Source of the DNA: Mycolicibacter nonchromogenicus
Lineage (GTDB): Bacteria; Actinomycetota; Actinomycetes; Mycobacteriales; Mycobacteriaceae
DNA: 49,000 bases
Direction: 5' to 3'
Assembly (NCBI RefSeq): GCF_002101775.1
Contig: NZ_LQPI01000038.1
Location: 1 to 49,000 of the forward strand
Under the pieces are notes generated by a model, which saw only the letters and a program-made list of their open reading frames with translations, had not been told where the DNA came from and did not search any database. The position numbers and the translations under genes are program-made. Positions 42,205-49,000 of the stretch are shown here, in pieces. Position 1 is the first letter of the stretch, and every line of letters starts with the position of its first letter.

Positions 42205-43650
42205 GTGACCAACTCCGACACGGCCGGCGCCGACTTCGCCGCCTACACACCGCTTTACGAAGAGCATGACTACACCATCGACGATTACGACGGCGCGCTG
42301 CCGGAGGGCCTGGAAGGCACGCTGTACCGCAACGGCGCCGGCAAGCTCGACGCCGGCGGGCAGGCGCTGGGTCACCTGTTCGACGGCGATGGGATGCTGT
42401 CGCTGTTCTCCATCGCCGACGGGTCGGTGCACTACCGCAACAGGTACGTCCGGACCAAGCACTACCGCAAGTCGCTGACCTCCAAGGGCGCCCCGTACCG
42501 CGCGTTGGGGACCATGCGGCCCGGTGGGTTGCTCGCCAATGCGCTGCGGTTTCCGGCCAACGTGGCCAACACCAGCGTGGTCATGCAGGCCGGCAAGCTG
42601 CTGGCCCTCTGGGAAGGCGGCCCGCCCACCGAACTCAACCCCGACACGCTCGACACCATCGGCATCCACAACTTCGATGGTGGGCTGAAATGGTTGGGCG
42701 CATTTTCGGCTCACCCCAAGTGGGATCCGGACACCGTCGAGATGTTCAACTTCGGCCTGGCGATGGTGCCCTTCCCCAAGCTGATCTGCTACCGGGTCGA
42801 CCGTGCCGGCAAACTGCACCGGTTGGGCGAGGTGAAGCTTCCCTTCGCGATGTTCAACCACGACATGGGCCTGACCAGCAAGCACATCGTCTTTGCGATC
42901 CCACCGCTGGTCTTCCCGACCTCCAAGCTGATGGGCGCCGGGTTCGGCCTGTGCAATTTCATCGACGCCATCGAATACGACGCGTCGCGCGGGACCATGA
43001 TCGCGCTGGTTCCCCGCGACGGCGGCAAGCCGCGGGTTTTGCACACCGATCCGCTGCTGCACCTGCACCTGGCCAACACCTACGAAGACGGCACCGACAC
43101 CATCGTGGAGCTGGTGAACTACGACTCGACCTGGGAAGAGCTCAACGGTCAGCTCTCCAGCTTGAGCACCGACCGCGCCAGTGACATCGGATCCTATGGC
43201 GGGACCCTGCTACGACTTCGAATCACAAAGTCCGACAAGGTGATCCATGAGCCCATAACGGACGTCCGTGGCGAGTTCCCGTCATTCAACATTCTGCGGA
43301 CCAGCCGGCCGAACCGCTACACCTACCTGTCGGCATCCGCCGCGGGCACCAGCTACCCCACGGCGCTGGCCAAGATCGACAACACCACGGGCGCGGTGGT
43401 CACCCACCAGTTCCCCTATGGCCATCAGCCCCACGAGGCGGTTTTCGCCGCCCGCCCCGGCGCCACCGACGAAGACGACGGCTGGCTGCTGGTGGCCACC
43501 CAGGACGGGGTGAACAATCGCGCCGCCCTGGCGATATTCGATGCCCGGCACATCGACGCCGGACCGGTCTACACCGGCCGGCTACGCCACCACCTGCCGC
43601 TCACCTTCCACGGCTGCTTCACCCCGCGGGTGGCGCGTCCGAATCGGTGA
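42205..43650 (+). CDS. Carotenoid-cleavage-type oxygenase, copy 2
   Basis: Second non-heme iron alkene-cleaving dioxygenase, 481 residues, GTG start. Iron ligands: His170 (FSAHP), His219 (MFNHDMG), His288 (LHLHLANTYED) and His469 (TFHGCF). The first blade has LEGTLYRNGAGKLDAGG and LFDGDGMLSLF. It is the last gene of the P450-mce operon. It differs widely from copy 1, so the two probably cleave different intermediates or different double bonds. Its 3' end overlaps the convergent secreted-protein gene by 32 bp. Confidence 0.9.
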   Translation: MTNSDTAGADFAAYTPLYEEHDYTIDDYDGALPEGLEGTLYRNGAGKLDAGGQALGHLFDGDGMLSLFSIADGSVHYRNRYVRTKHYRKSLTSKGAPYRALGTMRPGGLLANALRFPANVANTSVVMQAGKLLALWEGGPPTELNPDTLDTIGIHNFDGGLKWLGAFSAHPKWDPDTVEMFNFGLAMVPFPKLICYRVDRAGKLHRLGEVKLPFAMFNHDMGLTSKHIVFAIPPLVFPTSKLMGAGFGLCNFIDAIEYDASRGTMIALVPRDGGKPRVLHTDPLLHLHLANTYEDGTDTIVELVNYDSTWEELNGQLSSLSTDRASDIGSYGGTLLRLRITKSDKVIHEPITDVRGEFPSFNILRTSRPNRYTYLSASAAGTSYPTALAKIDNTTGAVVTHQFPYGHQPHEAVFAARPGATDEDDGWLLVATQDGVNNRAALAIFDARHIDAGPVYTGRLRHHLPLTFHGCFTPRVARPNR

Positions 43651-44362
43651 TCCCGGCGAACTCCGGAGCTATCAGGTCGGCCACCCGCGCCCAGGGCACG
43701 GTGATCACCGCAAGGCCACGGCCGAACTGATAGTCCGGAAAGTGCAGCTCGATGCCCTCGGCGGTGGGGATCCAGTACTTGAAGTTGATGTCGAGCGGCG
43801 CCACCTCGTTGCCGAACTGCCAGCCCTGCCGCGGCGGCGCGTACGTGGCGGGCAGGATCTGCTGGGTCTGCTCGGCCAGGCGGACCAGACCGGCAGATTT
43901 GTCGAGGAACAGATTGTCCCAGGTGATCAGAATTCCACTGCGCTTGTCGAATACGCGGGTGGCCACCGCGTGAAACGGCATATTCGGCATATCGGTGTTG
44001 TATTCACCGACGAACAGTTCAGAAACGGTCAGCGGGAGAAATGACAATGTTCCGGTGGCCCGGAATGTCCAGGGGTGGGTCTTGGTCGCGCTGGGCTCAT
44101 AGGTGGCGACCTGACCGCGCGCCTCTGCGTCGATGACCTCGTTGATGGACGCCGCCACCGCAGGGTCACCGCCGGCGACGCGCTCATAGCGAACTTCCCA
44201 TCGGCCCAAGTTATCTGGACTCGACCCTGCGATCACGTCCGGGATCGCGAGGTAGTCGCCGGCCGGATCGGATTCGGCCCACCCCGGGGCCGCCGGGACC
44301 AGCGTGACCACACCCCAGCCGAGTGCCGTTATCAGTGCACAGATGATCCTCGCCCGCGTCAT
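43619..44362 (-). CDS. Secreted RsiV/DUF3298-like protein
   Basis: Exported protein of 247 residues with a clear signal peptide (MTRARIICALITALGWGVVTLVPAAPGWAES reads as n-, h- and c-regions; cleavage near residue 30). The body resembles mycobacterial secreted proteins with a DUF3298/RsiV-like C-terminal domain: SELFVGEYNTDMPNMPFHAVATRVF, ITWDNLFLDKSAG, and FPDYQFGRGLAVITVPWARV at the end. Function unknown. GGAGG lies 7 nt before the ATG. It is convergent with the oxygenase and divergent from mmsA, and need not belong to the island. Confidence 0.75.
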   Translation of the reverse strand: MTRARIICALITALGWGVVTLVPAAPGWAESDPAGDYLAIPDVIAGSSPDNLGRWEVRYERVAGGDPAVAASINEVIDAEARGQVATYEPSATKTHPWTFRATGTLSFLPLTVSELFVGEYNTDMPNMPFHAVATRVFDKRSGILITWDNLFLDKSAGLVRLAEQTQQILPATYAPPRQGWQFGNEVAPLDINFKYWIPTAEGIELHFPDYQFGRGLAVITVPWARVADLIAPEFAGITDSDAPPAG

Positions 44363-44621
44363 ATCGTTGCCTCCATGCCGATATCCCCCGAATGCAACAA
44401 TAATCGACAAACGAAATGGCGGCGCGGAATCGACGGGGCAAATTAATTCTGCGCGACGATGTCGACAATTTCTGCTGCCGCGATCGCTGGAATCACCCGG
44501 GGGCGCCGATCCCAGCGAGCTCGCGTGGACCGGCCAGGTCACGCCCCTAGCAATTACTAGGACATCCTAGTATTCTCGGGGCGGGCCGATCGAGCCCTCC
44601 ACCACTGTCACGGGATGGCGC
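44363..44621. other. Divergent intergenic region before mmsA
   Basis: 259 bp between the secreted-protein gene and mmsA. Apart from the palindrome listed separately, it has an AT-richer patch around 44385-44450. No RNA gene or further repeat was recognised. Confidence 0.4.
44555..44572 (+). promoter_or_regulatory. Operator-like palindrome over the mmsA promoter
   Basis: TACTAGGA-CA-TCCTAGTA is an 8+8 bp perfect inverted repeat. Its right arm overlaps the -10-like hexamer TAGTAT (44568-44573). A repressor bound here would block polymerase at the mmsA-fadE9-mmsB operon, leaving a leader of about 40 nt. The cognate regulator is not in the window. Confidence 0.65.
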
Positions 44622-46142
44622 ATGAGTACTCAGATTCCGCACTTCATCGATGGCCACCGAGTCGCCGGCACATCGCGGCGCAGCACGGACGTCTTCGACC
44701 CCAACACCGGCGAGGTCCAGGCCACCCTGCCGCTGGCCAACGCCGCCGACGTCGACGCCGCGGTCGCCTCCGCAGCAGCGGCCCAGCGCGACTGGGCTGC
44801 CCACAACCCGCAACGGCGGGCGCGCGTGATGATGCGCTTCATCGACCTGGTGAACCGCAATGTCGACGAGCTGGCCGAGCTGCTCTCCCGCGAGCACGGC
44901 AAGACCCTGGAGGACGCCCGCGGCGACATTCAGCGCGGCATCGAGGTGATCGAATTCTGCGTCGGCATCCCGCACCTGCTCAAGGGCGAGCACACCGAGG
45001 GGGCCGGCCCGGGCATCGACGTGTTCTCCCTGCGCCAGCCGCTGGGCGTGGTCGCCGGGATCACCCCGTTCAACTTCCCGGCGATGATTCCGCTGTGGCA
45101 GGCCGGACCGGCCCTGGCATGCGGAAACGCCTTCATTCTCAAGCCGTCCGAGCGCGACCCGTCGGTACCGGTGCGGCTGGCGGAACTGTTCGTCGAAGCC
45201 GGTCTGCCGCCGGGCGTGCTGCAGGTGGTGCACGGCGACAAAGAGGCCGTCGACGCGCTGCTGCACCACCCCGGCATCGCCGCCATCGGATTCGTGGGCA
45301 GCTCCGACATCGCGCAGTACATCTACTCGACGGCCACGGCCAACGGCAAGCGTGCCCAGTGCTTCGGCGGCGCCAAGAACCACATGATCGTGATGCCCGA
45401 CGCCGACTTGGACCAAGCCGTCGACGCGCTGATCGGCGCCGGTTACGGCAGTGCCGGTGAGCGCTGCATGGCGATCTCGGTGGCGGTCCCCGTCGGCGAG
45501 CAGACCGCCGAGCGATTGCGCTCCCGGCTGGTGGAGCGAATCAACGGCCTGCGGGTCGGGCACAGTCTGGACCCCAAGGCCGACTATGGCCCGCTGGTCA
45601 CCCGGGCCGCGCTGGACCGGGTCAACGACTACATCGCCCAGGGTGTCACCGCCGGCGCCGAGCTGGTGATCGACGGCCGCGAACGGGCCAGTGACGACAC
45701 GCAGTTCGGGGATGCCGATCTGGCCGGCGGTTTCTTCGCCGGCCCGACGCTGTTCGACCATGTCACCACCGACATGTCGATCTACACCGACGAGATCTTC
45801 GGCCCGGTGCTGTGCATCGTGCGCGCTCACGACTACGAGGAAGCACTGCGACTGCCGAGCGAACACGAGTACGGCAACGGGGTGGCGATCTTCACCCGGG
45901 ACGGCGACACCGCCCGCGACTTCACCTCCCGGGTTCAGGTCGGCATGGTCGGGGTGAATGTGCCGATCCCGGTTCCGGTGGCCTATCACACCTTCGGCGG
46001 CTGGAAGCGTTCCGGCTTCGGCGACCTCAACCAGCATGGGACGGCGTCCATCACCTTCTACACCAAGGTCAAGACCGTCACACAGCGTTGGCCCTCGGGT
46101 ATCAAGGACGGCGCGCAATTCCACATCCCCACAATGGAATAG
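44622..46142 (+). CDS. mmsA: CoA-acylating methylmalonate-semialdehyde dehydrogenase
   Basis: Converts methylmalonate semialdehyde (or malonate semialdehyde) with CoA and NAD to propionyl-CoA (acetyl-CoA), the last step of valine breakdown. It is 506 residues with GITPFNFPAMIPLW, FVGSSDIAQYIY and the nucleophile Cys282 in GSAGERCMAIS. As usual for this subfamily the general-base Glu is absent (GGAKNHMIV). It corresponds to Rv0753c of M. tuberculosis. First gene of a three-gene valine operon. Confidence 0.95.
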   Translation: MSTQIPHFIDGHRVAGTSRRSTDVFDPNTGEVQATLPLANAADVDAAVASAAAAQRDWAAHNPQRRARVMMRFIDLVNRNVDELAELLSREHGKTLEDARGDIQRGIEVIEFCVGIPHLLKGEHTEGAGPGIDVFSLRQPLGVVAGITPFNFPAMIPLWQAGPALACGNAFILKPSERDPSVPVRLAELFVEAGLPPGVLQVVHGDKEAVDALLHHPGIAAIGFVGSSDIAQYIYSTATANGKRAQCFGGAKNHMIVMPDADLDQAVDALIGAGYGSAGERCMAISVAVPVGEQTAERLRSRLVERINGLRVGHSLDPKADYGPLVTRAALDRVNDYIAQGVTAGAELVIDGRERASDDTQFGDADLAGGFFAGPTLFDHVTTDMSIYTDEIFGPVLCIVRAHDYEEALRLPSEHEYGNGVAIFTRDGDTARDFTSRVQVGMVGVNVPIPVPVAYHTFGGWKRSGFGDLNQHGTASITFYTKVKTVTQRWPSGIKDGAQFHIPTME

Positions 46143-46146
46143 GCCA

Positions 46147-47310
46147 ATGAACACGATCTTGGATGACGAAGAACGGGTGATCGTCGACACCGCGGCCGCA
46201 TTCGCCGACAAGCGGCTGGCCCCCTATGCCCTGGAATGGGATGCCACCCACCACTTTCCGGTCGACGTGATGCGCGAAGCCGCCCAGCTGGGGATGGCGG
46301 CGATCTACTGCCGCGACGACGTCGGCGGCTCCGGGCTGCGCCGCCTGGACGGGGTGCGCATCTTCGAGCAGCTCTCGATCGCCGACCCGGTGATCGCGGC
46401 GTATCTGTCGATCCACAACATGTGCGCCTGGATGATCGACAGCTACGGCACCGAAGACCAGCGCAAGAGCTGGGTACCGCGACTGGCGTCGATGGAGTCG
46501 GTGGCCAGCTACTGCCTCACCGAGCCCGGCGCGGGCTCGGATGCCAGTGCGTTGAGCACCCGCGCGGTGCGCTCGGGTGACGATTACGTCCTCGACGGGG
46601 TCAAGCAGTTCATCTCCGGCGCCGGGGTCTCCGACGTCTACGTGGTGATGGCCCGGACCGGCGTGGACGGTCCGCGAGGCATATCCACCTTCATCGTCGA
46701 AAAGGGCACGCCGGGACTGAGTTTCGGTGCCGCCGAGCAGAAGATGGGCTGGAACTCCCAACCCACCGCACAGGTGATCTTCGACGGCGTGCGGGTGCCG
46801 GCCGAGGCGATGCTCGGTGGCCCGGACGGCGACGGCAACGGGTTCAACATCGCGATGAACGGCCTCAACGGCGGCCGGATCAACATCGCCGCCTGCTCGA
46901 TGGGCGGCGGCCAGGCGGCGTTCGACAAGACCGGCAGCTACCTGGCCGACCGGACGGCATTCGGCAAGGCCCTGCTGGACGAACCCACCATCCGGTTCAC
47001 CCTCGCCGACATGGCCACCGCGCTGGAGACCTCACGCCTGCTGCTCTGGCGCGCAGCGACCGCGCTCGACAACAACTCGCCCGACAAGGTCGAGCTGTGC
47101 GCGATGGCCAAGCGCTACGTCACCGACGCGTGCTTCGATGTCGCCGACAAGGCCCTGCAACTGCACGGCGGCTACGGGTATCTGCGTGAATACGGTCTGG
47201 AGAAAATCGTCCGCGATCTTCGGGTTCACCGCATTCTGGAGGGCACCAACGAGATCATGCGGTTGGTGATCGGTCGGGCCGAGGCGGCCCGCGTCCGGTC
47301 CGGTCAGTAA
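46147..47310 (+). CDS. fadE9: Isobutyryl-CoA-type acyl-CoA dehydrogenase
   Basis: FAD-dependent dehydrogenase of full length (387 residues), placed in the valine pathway by its neighbours: oxidation of isobutyryl-CoA to methacrylyl-CoA. Motifs: YCLTEPGAGSDASAL, GVKQFISGAGVSDVYVVMA, and the C-terminal QLHGGYGYLREYGLEK with HRILEGTNEIMRLVIGR, whose Glu is the catalytic base. It starts 4 bp after mmsA, equivalent to Rv0752c (fadE9). Unlike the two dehydrogenases of the island it has all domains. Confidence 0.92.
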   Translation: MNTILDDEERVIVDTAAAFADKRLAPYALEWDATHHFPVDVMREAAQLGMAAIYCRDDVGGSGLRRLDGVRIFEQLSIADPVIAAYLSIHNMCAWMIDSYGTEDQRKSWVPRLASMESVASYCLTEPGAGSDASALSTRAVRSGDDYVLDGVKQFISGAGVSDVYVVMARTGVDGPRGISTFIVEKGTPGLSFGAAEQKMGWNSQPTAQVIFDGVRVPAEAMLGGPDGDGNGFNIAMNGLNGGRINIAACSMGGGQAAFDKTGSYLADRTAFGKALLDEPTIRFTLADMATALETSRLLLWRAATALDNNSPDKVELCAMAKRYVTDACFDVADKALQLHGGYGYLREYGLEKIVRDLRVHRILEGTNEIMRLVIGRAEAARVRSGQ

Positions 47311-47347
47311 TCCCCGTCAGAGTCCCCGGGGCCACTTAGGAGCACAT

Positions 47348-48223
47348 ATGGCAATCGTCGCGTTTCTCGGTCTGGGCCACATGGGTGGGCCGATGTCGGC
47401 GAACCTGGTCGCCGCCGGGCATACGGTGCGCGGCTACGACCCCGCGCCGGCGGCCACCGCGGCCGCCGAGCAACACGGCGTGAGCATCCATGCCAGCGGC
47501 GCCGAGGCCGTCGCCGGAGCCGACACCGTGGTGACCATGCTTCCGCACGGGGACGCGGTGAAGAGCTGCTACGCCGAGATCCTGCCCGCGGCCTCCCCCG
47601 ACACCCTGTTCATCGACAGCTCCACCATCTCGGTGTCCGACGCGCGCGAGGTGCACGCCCTGGCCGGCTCGCACGGGTTCGCCCAGCTCGATGCGCCGGT
47701 GTCCGGCGGAGTGACCGGTGCGGTCGCGGGGCGGTTGGCGTTCATGGTCGGCGGCGAGGACGCCGCGGTGGCACGGGCCACGCCGGTGTTGGAACCGATG
47801 GCCGCCAAGATCATCCACTGCGGTGCGGCGGGCGCCGGCCAGGCCGCCAAGGTCTGCAACAACATGGTCCTGGCCGTGCAGCAGGTGGCGGTCGCCGAAG
47901 CGTTCGTGCTGGCCGAAAAGCTGGGCCTGGCAGACCAGGCGCTGTTCGACGTGATGACCGGCGCCACCGGAAACTGCTGGGCGTTGCACACCAACTGCCC
48001 CGTCCCGGGCCCGGTGCCGACCTCCCCGGCGAACCGGGACTTCGAGCCGGGATTCGCCACTGCGCTGATGAACAAGGACTTGGGCCTGGCGATGGACGCG
48101 GTCGCCTCGACCGGTGCCAATGCCCCGCTCGGCAGCCATGCCGCCCAGATCTACCGCGACTTCGCCGCCGAACACAGCGCGCAGGACTTCAGCGCGGTGA
48201 TCAACATGCTGCGCGGCAGCTGA
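47348..48223 (+). CDS. mmsB: 3-hydroxyisobutyrate dehydrogenase
   Basis: Oxidises 3-hydroxyisobutyrate to methylmalonate semialdehyde, 291 residues. It has the Rossmann start MAIVAFLGLGHMGGPMSANL (GxGxMG), the substrate motif DAPVSGGVTGA, the catalytic lysine in GAGQAAKVCNNM (about 172) and the C-terminal NKDLGLA. TAGGAG lies 7 nt before the ATG. Equivalent to Rv0751c. Together with mmsA and the dehydrogenase it gives most of the lower valine pathway. Confidence 0.95.
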   Translation: MAIVAFLGLGHMGGPMSANLVAAGHTVRGYDPAPAATAAAEQHGVSIHASGAEAVAGADTVVTMLPHGDAVKSCYAEILPAASPDTLFIDSSTISVSDAREVHALAGSHGFAQLDAPVSGGVTGAVAGRLAFMVGGEDAAVARATPVLEPMAAKIIHCGAAGAGQAAKVCNNMVLAVQQVAVAEAFVLAEKLGLADQALFDVMTGATGNCWALHTNCPVPGPVPTSPANRDFEPGFATALMNKDLGLAMDAVASTGANAPLGSHAAQIYRDFAAEHSAQDFSAVINMLRGS

Positions 48224-48231
48224 CCTGCCGC

Positions 48232-48251
48232 CGGCCCGGGCGATCGGGCCG
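48232..48251 (+). terminator. GC-rich hairpin after mmsB
   Basis: CGGCCCG-ggcgat-CGGGCCG forms a perfect 7-bp stem 8 nt after the mmsB stop codon. There is no T-run, as is usual for mycobacterial terminator hairpins. It would end the valine operon before the next gene. Confidence 0.6.
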
Positions 48252-48287
48252 CCTGAACTTGTCGGACCCTGCTGCCATGCTGTGGTT

Positions 48288-49000
48288 ATGACCTCGATGG
48301 CACCGGTGAGCGGCGTCGCAGCGCGTGGTGACGCTCGCCTGGAGGTGCTGTTCGAGGAGTTGGCGGAGTTGACCGGTCAGCGCAACGCGATCGACGGGCG
48401 CATCGTCGACATCATCGCCGAGATCGAACGCGACGAACTGTGGGGCTCCACCGGCGCCCGATCCATCCCAGCGCTGGTGGCCTGGAAAACCGGGGTGTCA
48501 CCGGGCAACGCCCACACCATCGCCACCGTGGCGCACCGACTCGAATCCTTCCCCCGCTGCGCCGAAGGCATGCGGGAGGGCCGCTTCTCCCTCGATCAGG
48601 TCGGCGTGATCGCCGAACGGGCAGCCGACGGCTCCGATGAGCACTACGCCCAACTGGCCGGAGTCGCCACCGTCAACCAACTGCGCACCGCGGTCAAACT
48701 CGAACCACGACCCGAACCCGAACCCCGGCCAGAACCGCAACGCTCGATCACCAAAGTCACCGGCCAGCACGGCAGCTGCTGGCGAATCACACTCGACCAC
48801 ATCGAGGCCGCCAAGTTCGACGCCGCGCTGCAATCACACCTGGACGCCCTGATGGCGCAGTGGAAACACGACCACGACGACCCCAGCCGCACAACAGATC
48901 ACACGCCACCGCTACCCACCACGGTCGATGCGTTCCTGCGCCTGGTCGAAACCAGCTGGGACACCGAAGTGCAACGCCGCCCCCACGGCCAGCACACCAC
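48288..49000 (+). CDS. DUF222 / 13E12-family protein, 5' part (probable HNH endonuclease)
   Basis: Open reading frame running off the right edge, 237 codons visible (MTSMAPVSGVAARGDARLEV...). The N-terminal DUF222 region is clear: LFEELAELTGQRNAIDGRIVD, GSTGARSIPALVAWKTGVSP, AHRLESFPRCAEGMREGRFS and LDQVGVIAERA. A Pro/Glu repeat (EPRPEPEPRPEP) links to the next segment. In this family an HNH nuclease domain normally follows, outside the window. Such genes are often multi-copy and associated with REP13E12-type elements. The + strand is rich in CA/CC codons compared with the neighbours. Confidence 0.85.
   Translation, partial: MTSMAPVSGVAARGDARLEVLFEELAELTGQRNAIDGRIVDIIAEIERDELWGSTGARSIPALVAWKTGVSPGNAHTIATVAHRLESFPRCAEGMREGRFSLDQVGVIAERAADGSDEHYAQLAGVATVNQLRTAVKLEPRPEPEPRPEPQRSITKVTGQHGSCWRITLDHIEAAKFDAALQSHLDALMAQWKHDHDDPSRTTDHTPPLPTTVDAFLRLVETSWDTEVQRRPHGQHT

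Noticed and set aside
44439..44448. CAAATTAATT upstream of mmsA, equal to part of the E1 alpha promoter
   Set aside because: Only ten AT-rich bases, without the AAC/ACCAA half-sites or the TTGACA box, so chance is likely.

Overview
The window is high-GC actinobacterial DNA and almost certainly a mycobacterium. The first 14 kb follow the Mycobacterium tuberculosis order mycP4-eccB4-cut3-cut4-truA-rplQ-rpoA-rpsD-rpsK-rpsM-rpmJ-infA-(F420 enzyme)-rmlB-rmlC (Rv3449-Rv3465 region). Later parts carry Mce transport genes, Ltp-type thiolases and a 13E12-type DUF222 gene, all typical of mycobacteria. No rRNA, tRNA, CRISPR array or intact insertion sequence was seen, and no gene-free stretch exceeds 300 bp.

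Layout. 1-1.2 kb: 3' end of the ESX-4 protease mycP4, convergent with eccB4; the first 73 bases are an inverted copy of part of eccB4. 1.3-2.7 kb: two secreted cutinase-like esterases. 2.7-7.3 kb (minus strand): infA, rpmJ, rpsM, rpsK, rpsD, rpoA, rplQ, truA. 7.5-10.5 kb: an NfeD-like protein, a flotillin and an F420-dependent oxidoreductase. 10.5-14 kb: a two-domain glycosyltransferase of foreign-looking composition, then rmlB-rmlC for dTDP-rhamnose.

14-43.7 kb is a large accessory catabolic island organised around one TetR regulator. A 13-gene minus-strand operon (starting at 26331, ending at 14001) encodes in order: 2-oxoacid dehydrogenase E1 alpha and beta, an acyl-CoA ligase, two acyl-CoA dehydrogenases, a [2Fe-2S] ferredoxin, a DUF35 protein, an Ltp-type thiolase/aldolase, a [3Fe-4S] ferredoxin, a free-standing lipoyl protein, a carotenoid-cleavage-type oxygenase and two aldehyde dehydrogenases. 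Many junctions overlap (TGATG/ATGA). Next come tetR, a divergent SDR-ThuA pair, an SDR-Rieske oxygenase pair, and a plus-strand operon of P450, yrbEA, yrbEB, mceA-F, two Mce-associated genes and a second carotenoid-cleavage-type oxygenase. Three promoters (upstream of E1 alpha, of the SDR-ThuA pair, and between SDR-Rieske and P450-mce) share a related operator next to the -10 box. The island therefore reads as a single regulon: Mce import of a hydrophobic compound, attack by P450, Rieske and non-heme-iron oxygenases, aldehyde oxidation, CoA activation, beta-oxidation-like steps and retro-aldol cleavage. The substrate cannot be read from sequence; an apocarotenoid/terpenoid or an aryl-alkene is the working guess.

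43.6-48.2 kb: a secreted RsiV/DUF3298-like protein, then a valine/isobutyrate operon (mmsA, fadE9-like, mmsB) with a strong palindrome over its promoter. The window ends inside a DUF222/13E12-type gene.
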